Source: Campylobacter sputorum subsp. sputorum
GTDB taxonomy: Bacteria > Campylobacterota > Campylobacteria > Campylobacterales > Campylobacteraceae
Reading direction: 5' to 3'
Length of the DNA stretch: 64,000 nucleotides
Assembly: GCF_008245005.1 (NCBI RefSeq)
Contig: NZ_CP043427.1
Location: 1,488,001-1,552,000 of the forward strand
Shown here: positions 57,503-64,000 of the stretch, piece by piece
Layout: every line of letters begins with the position of its first letter
Position numbering within the stretch: the stretch's first letter is position 1
Program-made: the position numbers and the translations under genes
Notes under the pieces: generated by a model
Told to the model about the DNA's origin: nothing
Seen by the model: only the letters and a program-made list of their open reading frames with translations
The model's database searches: none

Positions 57503-58923
57503 TAAATTTAAACAGTCTAAAAAATAAAAAAATATACATTTATCCACTTTCTGATTCTAGTATAGCATTTAAAAGTTATTTAAAAATAGAAAACGTTGAG
57601 ATTTTGGGATTCATAGATACAAGTAAAAAGTGCTTACATGGGATTTCTAGCATAAATTTAGATGATGTAAAAGAATTTGATTATATTGTGATTTATTCAT
57701 CTAATCACGAAAAAGAAATATATGACTATTGTATACATAAAATTTCAAAAGATAAAATTTTATGTGCATATTTAAACAAGTATAAAGAATACAAGCTTAA
57801 TAGCACGCCACAAGAGCTACCATTTGTGCGTGTATCAAAAATTTTAGATGAAAAAATACCAAAATTAAAAGATGAAATTTTATTTATAGGTTTTCAATTC
57901 ATTGATTTAAATATCAAATATTTATATTTATATTTTCTACAAAACTCACACTTAAAAATCCATTTAGCCACCTATAACAAAAGAGATTATGAGTTGTATA
58001 AAAAAGCAGGATTTGATGTAATATGGTGCGATAGTGAAGAATTTGTAGAACAAGCTCTTAGTTGTAAAGTCAAAGTGATAGATCAAACACCTACAGCTCC
58101 GTTTCTTATAAAAGCACTGAAAATAGGAAAATGTGTTCAGTTATGGCATGGTATTACTATAGAAACATTAGGAATTTTAGCGGATTATAAAGTTATAAAA
58201 TACTCTTTAATGCTTTCTACTTCACATTTTGTAAGTAAATATAGCTTTTCAAAATTTTATAATTATGAAAAAATAATAACTTCTGGATACCCTAGAAATG
58301 ATATTTTAAGAAAGTTTAAATGTGAAATTTTCAATGTAGATTTAAATTTACTAAATGACATTAAAACTCATAAGTTTAGATATATCATATACACCCCAAC
58401 GCACAGAGCAAATACTTTTAATAAAAACCCGCTTGATTATGAAATTCTTGATAAATTTTGCAAATTAGAAAATATAAAATTTATCATAAAAATGCACCCG
58501 TTTATAGCAGAAAAATTACGAGATGATTTAAATACATACAAAGCAAAAGATAGGAATTTTGAAAATATTATTATTTATCCAGCAAATATGGATATTTATC
58601 CAATAATGCCATATTGTGATATGATGATTGCTGATTATAGTTCTATGTATTTTGACTTTTTGTTTGTAGATAAACCAATTGTATTTTTTCCATATGATTA
58701 CGATGAATGGGTTTTAAGCGAAGGTGGAACTTGCTTGGACTACTTTTCTTATTCTCCGGGTGATAAAGCATATAATCAAGTTGAATTAGAAGAACTAATA
58801 CTTAAAAATTTACAAAATGACGGGTATAAAAAAGAAAGAGAGAAAATTAAAAAAATAATGTTTGAAAATTTAAAATATAATTCGTGTAAATTAATAGAAA
58901 AAGAGATAGAAAAATTATTATGA
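57499..58923 (+). CDS. CDP-glycerol glycerophosphotransferase (TagF/TagB)-like transferase, copy 2
   Basis: A 474-residue paralogue of the gene at 52470 with the same design: N-terminal domain (KNKKIYIYPLSDSSIAFKSY, EILGFIDTSKK, FDYIVIYSSNH) and Glyphos_transf domain (VQLWHGITIETLGI, SGYPRNDILRK, IIKMHPF, MMIADYSSMYFDFLFVDKPI). The shared extra domain in two copies suggests both work on, or bind to, the same carrier or partner. Overlaps neighbours by 4 bases each. Likely transfers the CMP-activated group made by the upstream genes, possibly to a different position than copy 1. Confidence 0.82.
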   Translation: MINLNSLKNKKIYIYPLSDSSIAFKSYLKIENVEILGFIDTSKKCLHGISSINLDDVKEFDYIVIYSSNHEKEIYDYCIHKISKDKILCAYLNKYKEYKLNSTPQELPFVRVSKILDEKIPKLKDEILFIGFQFIDLNIKYLYLYFLQNSHLKIHLATYNKRDYELYKKAGFDVIWCDSEEFVEQALSCKVKVIDQTPTAPFLIKALKIGKCVQLWHGITIETLGILADYKVIKYSLMLSTSHFVSKYSFSKFYNYEKIITSGYPRNDILRKFKCEIFNVDLNLLNDIKTHKFRYIIYTPTHRANTFNKNPLDYEILDKFCKLENIKFIIKMHPFIAEKLRDDLNTYKAKDRNFENIIIYPANMDIYPIMPYCDMMIADYSSMYFDFLFVDKPIVFFPYDYDEWVLSEGGTCLDYFSYSPGDKAYNQVELEELILKNLQNDGYKKEREKIKKIMFENLKYNSCKLIEKEIEKLL

Positions 58924-60251
58924 AGCAAACAATACTTTTTTGTTTCCATCCCGATAGAATAAAAAATTTCTATCCGCTCATAAAATTTCTATCAAAAGAG
59001 TTTGAAATTTTAATCCTTACAACATCCAAAAATTTCAAAAAAATAGAGCAAACCGATACGCAAAGCTTTGCTAAAATATATTTTGCCGATAAAGCAAATT
59101 TGAGCTTTAAAATACTATCAAAAATGCAAACCTTTTTATCAAAATATGTAAAATTTAGCTTAGCTCAAATAGCATTAAAATATGTTCATATCGGCTATTT
59201 TATAAATGAGCATAAAATCACCTCTAAAATCTATAAAAAGCATCATTTCAAAGCGTTAATACCGCATGATGATAGAACCTTTCGCTACTTTATAGGTAGC
59301 ATAATTTTTGCTAAAAAGCATAATATTCCTATAATTTTACCATATCTATATCTTTCAGGATATTACACTTTGCCAATGTTTCATAATTCAAAATATTGGG
59401 AAAAATCGAATCTTTGTAAATATCAAAACTATACTTTCAAAAAATTTTCAAACTACGGTACACAAAAATATGAAGAGCATTTTTATTTTCCAGCTTTTAT
59501 CATTCAAGCTCAATACTCATATCATAAATTTCTTAGTAAAAATCCATTTTTTACAGGATGTGGCACGAATGATATTGTAATCTTGGATAATGAAATTACC
59601 AAATTTCACTACTCAAAAGTAAAAGAAATTGATATGAAAAAAGTTGAAATTTTAGGCGATATCAATTTGGATAATCTCCATAAATCTTACCAAAACAGAT
59701 TTACCATCAAAGAGAAATTTAAGCAAAAATATCATCTTGATGATAGAAAAATTGCCATTTTCGCAGCTCAACAACTTTATGAGCATGGTTGCTCTAGTTT
59801 TGATGAATGTTTGGCTGATAATGAGTTTATTATCAACTCAATTATTCAAAACAATATCCAACTCATCATCTCTCTACATCCTGTGATGAATATTGCAAAT
59901 TACGCACATTGGCAGCAGAAATTTCCTTGTGTAATTGCTGATGAAAATTTGATGGACTTTTTACCAATTGGCGATATTTTTATACATGGCAATTCAAGCA
60001 CGGCTATTTGGGCGATTTTTTGTGGAGTAAAAACCTTGAATTTATGGTTTTGGGGCGATGACAGTATTGAGTTTTTTAAGCTGTATAAATCAATGTGGAA
60101 TTTATATGATAGAAATTTAACCAAAGAAACCATTAAAAAATTAATCGACACAAATATCGATTTTAGCGATGATTGGAACAAAATGGCAAGAGATAAAGTT
60201 TTTGATGGTAAAACAAAACAGCGATATTTAAAACTTTTAAAATCGCTATGA
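58920..60251 (+). CDS. Third GT-B fold transferase (glycosyl/glycerophosphotransferase-like)
   Basis: A 443-residue soluble protein, last of the plus-strand operon. It starts KQTILFCFHPDRIKNFYPLI and has GT-B features in its C-terminal half: IQLIISLHPVMNIANYAHW, DFLPIGDIFIHGNSSTAIWA, and FCGVKTLNLWFWG, which resemble the nucleotide-binding half of glycerophosphotransferases and UDP-sugar 2-epimerase-like folds. It lacks the N-terminal domain of copies 1 and 2. Probably a glycosyl- or phospho-alcohol transferase finishing the structure. I cannot name the donor. Confidence 0.6.
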   Translation: MKQTILFCFHPDRIKNFYPLIKFLSKEFEILILTTSKNFKKIEQTDTQSFAKIYFADKANLSFKILSKMQTFLSKYVKFSLAQIALKYVHIGYFINEHKITSKIYKKHHFKALIPHDDRTFRYFIGSIIFAKKHNIPIILPYLYLSGYYTLPMFHNSKYWEKSNLCKYQNYTFKKFSNYGTQKYEEHFYFPAFIIQAQYSYHKFLSKNPFFTGCGTNDIVILDNEITKFHYSKVKEIDMKKVEILGDINLDNLHKSYQNRFTIKEKFKQKYHLDDRKIAIFAAQQLYEHGCSSFDECLADNEFIINSIIQNNIQLIISLHPVMNIANYAHWQQKFPCVIADENLMDFLPIGDIFIHGNSSTAIWAIFCGVKTLNLWFWGDDSIEFFKLYKSMWNLYDRNLTKETIKKLIDTNIDFSDDWNKMARDKVFDGKTKQRYLKLLKSL

Positions 60252-60292
60252 AATTTATATGAATTTCATTAAATTTCCATAAATTAAAAAAG

Positions 60293-60316
60293 CTTTAAAA
60301 ATTTAAATTTTTAAAG
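60293..60316. terminator. Bidirectional AT palindrome between convergent operons
   Basis: CTTTAAAAATTTAAATTTTTAAAG is a perfect 24-base palindrome between the plus operon and the minus ptmA operon. AT-only stem, so moderate strength. Confidence 0.45.
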
Positions 60317-60383
60317 TTCACACTTTTGAAAGCAGAATAAATCGTCATAAAATCAGCTAAATTTCAACACCTTTTACAACTTC

Positions 60384-61190
60384 TTACAATCCCCAGCCAT
60401 CATCAACTATGATTGTTTGACCGCTCACAAACTCACTTAAATCACTTAAAAGATATATTAGCGTTCCGCATAAATCCTTTGCATCAAGCATACCTTTGCT
60501 AACACAACATTTCCTATACGCCTTTAAAAAGCTCTCAGGCTGATTTTCTAAAATTCCCCCGGGAGCTATCACATTTGAGCGAATTCCTGTATCTTTTAAA
60601 AACTTCCCCAAATATCTGCTCATATGAATAATTCCCGCTTTTATGACACTATATTCGATTGGACTTTGCATATTTGTGCCAATATAGTTTTCAAATTTCG
60701 GCGCATAAACACCCATAATCGACGAAATGGAAACAATATTGCCAAAGCCTTGATTCTTAAAATATCTTGCAAATTCTTGCGAAGTTAAAATATATCCACC
60801 CAAATGCATACTCAAATTTTTTGCAATATCATCATAATCTAGCTCAAAAAACGCTTTTTTGCCCCAATTTTTCGTTCTTGGATAAGCATTATTGACCAAT
60901 GCATCAATCTTCTTATATTTATTATGCAATGTTTCAATAGCTAGATTCAAACTATCTTTTGAAGTTATATCAAGCTTTATTGTGTCAATTTTAGCAGTTT
61001 TTGGCTCTGTTTTACTATCATTTTTCACATTTTCAATCTCTTTTAAAATGTTATTTTTTACATTGATTGCCAAATTTTCGTCAATATCAGCAATAATTGC
61101 CACTGCTTCATTCATCGCAACAGATTTTACAAATTCTTTTCCAAGCTTTCCTGCTCCGCCTGTTATTACTATAACTTTATCTTTTAACAT
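60384..61190 (-). CDS. ptmA: Flagellin-modification short-chain dehydrogenase PtmA
   Basis: A 268-residue SDR oxidoreductase: cofactor motif VITGGAGKLGKE (8-19), NNAYPRTKNWGKKAFFELD, ISSIMGVYAPKFENY, the YxxxK active site in EYSVIKAG, and SGQTIIVDDGWGL at the end. This string of features, above all NAYPRTKNWG and the VDDGW end, is the PtmA family found in Campylobacter flagellar glycan loci, where it works on legionaminic/nonulosonic acid precursors. It is the last gene of the minus-strand run (aminotransferase, methyltransferase, FemAB-like, GNAT, ptmA). Only 5 bases separate it from the GNAT gene. Confidence 0.85.
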   Translation of the reverse strand: MLKDKVIVITGGAGKLGKEFVKSVAMNEAVAIIADIDENLAINVKNNILKEIENVKNDSKTEPKTAKIDTIKLDITSKDSLNLAIETLHNKYKKIDALVNNAYPRTKNWGKKAFFELDYDDIAKNLSMHLGGYILTSQEFARYFKNQGFGNIVSISSIMGVYAPKFENYIGTNMQSPIEYSVIKAGIIHMSRYLGKFLKDTGIRSNVIAPGGILENQPESFLKAYRKCCVSKGMLDAKDLCGTLIYLLSDLSEFVSGQTIIVDDGWGL

Positions 61191-61195
61191 TTTTC

Positions 61196-61759
61196 CTACC
61201 CAAACCAGATATTTTTTAATGCTTCATACTCATTTTCAAGTATTGAATATTTATTATTACTAACAAAATTATCATTGATAATCACAACATCCCTTAACAA
61301 TCCATCATGTTTAAAACCCAGTTTTTCAAAGACTCTTTTCATTCTAGCATTGATTTCAAGCGTTGCAGCTGAGACGCAGTGGAGTTTTAAGTTTTCAAAT
61401 GCATATCGTGTAGCAATTTTAAATGCCTTTGTTCCAATCCCCTGCCCCCAAAGATTTTTCTCTCCTATCATTATACCAATATCTGAATATCTATTTTTAA
61501 AATCAACCGAAACTCGCACAGTTCCTACAAATTCATCACTATTTTTGACAAAAAATCCTTGACACTCTTTTTTTGTAAATCGCTCAAACGAAGCATTCAT
61601 TAACGCTTCTTTGCTTTCATAACTATTTAAATTATGAGAGCCAAAAAAAATATTCACATCACTATCCATAAGCCACGAGTAATATTTATCTCTAAGACTA
61701 ATATTATTTATCTCTTCATCATAGCTTATAAGTGTTACATTATCATACTCTAAAATCAT
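61196..61759 (-). CDS. GNAT N-acetyltransferase (RimJ/PseH-like)
   Basis: A 187-residue acetyltransferase. The acetyl-CoA loop is visible in GEKNLWGQGIGTKAFKIATRYA (motif Q/RxxGxG/A), followed by NLKLHCVSAATLEINARMKRVFEKLGFKHDG, typical for the RimJ/PF13302 group. In flagellin glycan loci such enzymes (as PseH does) acetylate an amino sugar precursor. Overlaps the upstream gene by 4 bases. Substrate unknown. Confidence 0.83.
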   Translation of the reverse strand: MILEYDNVTLISYDEEINNISLRDKYYSWLMDSDVNIFFGSHNLNSYESKEALMNASFERFTKKECQGFFVKNSDEFVGTVRVSVDFKNRYSDIGIMIGEKNLWGQGIGTKAFKIATRYAFENLKLHCVSAATLEINARMKRVFEKLGFKHDGLLRDVVIINDNFVSNNKYSILENEYEALKNIWFG

Positions 61760-62816
61760 TCAACTCCTTTTGCGACAATATTTTTGAAATTTTCAATATC
61801 ATTTAATAGTAAATTTTGATCAAAATATTTGATTGCCTTGTAAAAACTTACCATTTTTGCACCCATTCCACGCTTAAAATATCCTATATTTGTCTGCTTT
61901 GTATCGCAATAATTCATAAATCCTACAATCTCGCTATATTCGCAAGGCTGGCCAAATTCCATAACCTTATATCCAAGCTTTGAAAAATACTCATTCGCAC
62001 TCCATAAAATCGGATGATAAATGGTAAGTTTTTTATCATTATAATCTGGATCATCGGCACCGCTAAAATATACAACGCTATCAAAATGGTGCATAAAATA
62101 GCACATTCCAATAAATTTCCCTTTAAATTTCAAAGCAATTATAGTCGCAAATCCATCTTTTAAAAGCTCATATTGTCTATCAAAACTCATTTTACCTCTG
62201 GTTTGTCTACCTGAACATTTCTCATGAAGCAGTCTGTAATTTTCATGAATTGCGTAATCTTGGTTTTTATCATTCATTATAACAATTTCAAAATCGCTAT
62301 TTTTTAAAACCCTGTTGATTAAAGTTTTGTAATTTCCTTTTATCTCTCGCCAACGATTTTCTTTGCTTTCATCAAGTTTTGCCACGCAAGTATTGGCACT
62401 TGTGTCTATAAATCCATATTTTATAAGCAAATTAAAACGCATCGTATAAGCAAGCATATCAATGCAAAACATAATCTTACTCACATTTAATCTCTTTGAA
62501 ATTTCAAAAATTTCAGCGAAGATAAGATCATAAATTTTCTTTGATTCTCCAAGTGGTGCAAAACTAAAGCCCCCCCCAGGGAAATTTGAATCAAGTTTTG
62601 ATTTTTTTCTATCGGTAAAAAGCAAATTCCCGCACAGCTATTGTTTTGTATCACTACGAAGCTTTCATCACGAATAAGCAAATTTGAAGCAAATTTCAAA
62701 ATTTCAATATATTTTGGCATAAATTTTACGCTACAATGATGGCTATTTAAATACTCATTCCACCTTATAAAAAACAATTTTTCATCATCTTTTAGCCGTA
62801 TGATTTCTATGCTCAA
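61756..62816 (-). CDS. Phase-variable FemAB/GNAT-fold acyltransferase, OFF (C8)
   Basis: Two frames belong to one gene. The start at 62816 gives MSIEIIRLKDDEKLFFIRWN.. to IQISLGG, then a run of eight C on the plus strand (62570-62577, eight G in sense) shifts it to a stop near 62487. One more G (9) gives SLGGGFSFAPLGESKKIYD and the rest of a 353-residue protein to 61756. The C-terminal half (FIGMCYFMHHFDSVVYFSGA, YHPILWSANEYFSKLGYKV, MEFGQP, GYFKRGMGAKM) has the FemAB/BioF2-like acyl-transfer fold. OFF as sequenced. It may put an acyl or aminoacyl group on a glycan sugar. Confidence 0.83.
62570..62577 (-). repeat. Phase-variation tract C8 (G8 in sense) in the FemAB-like gene
   Basis: Eight C; nine would keep the frame (ON). 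Short for a phase tract but placed exactly at the frame break. Confidence 0.85.
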
Positions 62817-62833
62817 TTTGCCTCCTTAATCTA

Positions 62834-63596
62834 CTATTTTTGAATTTCTAAAATTCCCCAATTCATCAGCATTCCACCCGAAATTTGTATCCTTTGAACA
62901 CTTTTGTTTTTTAAAATTTTTTCACAAAAAGTCCCAAGACCTCTGCCTTTGTAGTCAAAATCTACATTTGTATCAAATTTATGCACCTTAAAATGGCTCA
63001 CTTTATTTTCAAGCCAATTAGAAATTGTTTTAAGAGAATATGTGTTGTAGTTACAATAAACATTTTCTCTACCTGCTGGTGTCGTGTGATCCAAACATCT
63101 TGAATATATATCAACATCAAAATCTACATTAAAAAGCGAACTAATATATATAAATCCACCATCTTTGGTTATATCGATAAGCTCATTTAAAGCTTTTTCG
63201 GCTCTATCCAAACACATTAAAGCTTGCCAACAAAATACAAAATCAAATTTTTTATCAATCTTTAAGTCATATATATTTCCAACATAAAAAGAAAATCTAT
63301 CCGAATTTTCACGGTTTATCTCTTTTGATATGGATATTGCATCCTCTAAATAATCGACCAATGTGAAATTTGATAATGCGTTTTTCTTGCTAAGCCAATA
63401 ACTCAAACTCCCCCCCCCCCCCCCCACAAGCAATATCCGCTATCTCTAACTTGCCTGAAAAATGCTTGTTATTTGATAGTAACTTTTCTAAAAATTTTTG
63501 TTGCTCCGTTTTTGTGATAGCTGATTTTCTATAATACAAATCATTCTGCTTTGCATTAGCTTTCAAAAATTTTTGATACTCGTCAAAATGTTGCAT
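62834..63596 (-). CDS. Phase-variable SAM methyltransferase 3, OFF (C16)
   Basis: Start at 63596 with AAAGGAGAAAAT gives MQHFDEYQKFLKANAKQND, then KLEIADIACGGG, where the motif I glycines are coded by sixteen G (sense). At 16 the frame ends soon after (EFELLA stop). At 15 (or 12, 18) it reads GGGSLSYWLSKK, TLVDYLEDAI, FDFVFCWQALMCL and GGFIYISSL to a 253-residue protein ending GILEIQK. So the tract sits inside the SAM-binding loop itself, and the gene is OFF here. It is unlike methyltransferases 1 and 2 and lies in the minus-strand operon. Confidence 0.86.
63410..63425 (-). repeat. Phase-variation tract C16 (G16 in sense) in methyltransferase 3
   Basis: Sixteen C, the longest homopolymer in the window; a multiple of three restores the frame. 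It codes for the glycine loop of the SAM site, so even ON variants would differ in glycine number. Confidence 0.92.
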
Positions 63597-63606
63597 ATTT
63601 TCTCCT

Positions 63607-64000
63607 TTAATTAAATTTTCTAAACACAGGCTTAATTGCTTCACCCATAAGATATTTTTCATAACCCTCATTTAACGCTTTTTTGTAAATTTCAAGCGCT
63701 TTTATCGCAGCGTTTTCGGTGATTTCTAACTCTTTTTCGCCGTGCGAATGTGATAATGCTATGTATGGCATTAAAACCTTTGATTTTATCATCTCTTGAA
63801 TGAAAATGGTTCTAAGCTCCAAGGAAATTTCGCCCTTTCTATCAAATGTCAAAAAATATGGACTGCACTCAATTCCACTTACTACAAAATTTTTCTCTAA
63901 ACCGAAATCTTTTGATAAAGCGTTTAACATATCCATAAGCTTTTTACCAAATTTCCACATATGATCGATTACATTATCTTTTTTTAAAATTTTCATCGTT
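63607..64000 (-). CDS. Class III aminotransferase, glutamate-1-semialdehyde aminomutase-like (C-terminal part)
   Basis: The open frame runs to the window's right edge; only the last ~130 residues are visible. VVSGIECSPYFLTFDRKGEI, then SLELRTIFIQEMIKSKVLMP, SHSHGEKELEIT and ALEIYKKAL follow the C-terminal small domain of HemL-like class III aminotransferases. The PLP lysine would be outside the window. In Campylobacter glycan loci such an enzyme may aminate a sugar precursor rather than make haem, and the downstream neighbours (methyltransferase 3 etc.) favour that. The ATG at 63996 is internal, not the start. Confidence 0.72.
   Translation of the reverse strand, partial: TMKILKKDNVIDHMWKFGKKLMDMLNALSKDFGLEKNFVVSGIECSPYFLTFDRKGEISLELRTIFIQEMIKSKVLMPYIALSHSHGEKELEITENAAIKALEIYKKALNEGYEKYLMGEAIKPVFRKFN

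Noticed and set aside
52470-60251. Teichoic-acid synthesis
   Set aside because: TagF-like domains alone do not mean teichoic acid; the organism is Gram-negative and no tagD/tagO or polymer export genes are present.

Overview
The window looks like a chromosomal segment of a Campylobacter species (Campylobacterota). The evidence is very low G+C, fliQ followed directly by murB, a Campylobacter-type major porin, a 16S-Ala-Ile-23S-5S rRNA operon, nrfHA, the SbmA/BacA and CorC-type genes seen in C. jejuni, and a flagellin-glycan style locus with a pseF-like gene, ptmA and homopolymeric G/C tracts. The 234-nt insert in the 16S gene, the Hyf-type hydrogenase and the presence of pdxS argue against C. 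jejuni/coli and for another member of the genus. I cannot name the species.

Layout. 1-8.4 kb: end of fliQ, murB, three tandem Na+-dependent (NSS) transporters, a lone pdxS, a soluble zinc-binding chemoreceptor and the major porin. 8.5-10.1 kb: a HhH (ComEA-like) gene with a doubtful start, then about 1.1 kb of AT-rich DNA with a ~62-bp direct repeat and no gene. 10.1-17.3 kb: a complete minus-strand rRNA operon with a 16S intervening sequence, a broken tRNA-Ala copy, an 80-bp direct repeat ahead of both 16S and 23S, and inverted repeats that bracket each large rRNA. 17.4-31 kb: nitroreductase, an unknown protein, a CNNM/CorC protein, a nine-gene group-4 [NiFe]-hydrogenase operon (hyfABCEFGHIJ-like, without hyfD), an M48 lipoprotein and an SbmA-like transporter. 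31-45 kb: nitrite ammonification (nrfHA with a consensus FNR-type box) and a set of genes for aspartate, asparagine and peptide use (aspA, frameshifted dcuA, aspartate racemase, pepT, dcuC, pepE, an AbgA-like amidohydrolase, periplasmic asparaginase), with an energy-taxis type PAS/receptor pair between them. 45-51.6 kb: a broken Fic/Doc toxin module, a carbamoyl-amino-acid hydrolase divergent from pyrBC, a frameshifted chemoreceptor and two tiny membrane proteins. 51.7-64 kb: a surface-glycan locus.

How it fits together. The central part describes an anaerobic or microaerobic lifestyle: H2 metabolism through a membrane hydrogenase, nitrite reduction, and conversion of Asp/Asn/peptides to fumarate with dicarboxylate exchange. 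The right arm is the most novel part. A tightly overlapping plus-strand operon starting at about 52.4 kb encodes two TagF-like transferases with a shared extra N-terminal domain, an aminoethylphosphonate-transaminase-like enzyme, a LicC/PntC-like nucleotidyltransferase, two paralogous methyltransferases and a third transferase of GT-B type. It reads as a machine that builds and transfers a CMP/CDP-activated amino-phosphonate or phospho-amino-alcohol onto a glycan, probably the flagellar one: a sigma28-like promoter precedes it, and pseF-like and ptmA genes flank it. Four G/C tracts sit inside genes here. As sequenced, one gene is ON (G9) and three are OFF (G10, C8, C16).

Caution: apart from the phase tracts, at least four genes (dcuA, the fic-like gene, a chemoreceptor, a small membrane protein) carry single-base frameshifts, mostly in T runs. 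They may be real decay or sequence errors.
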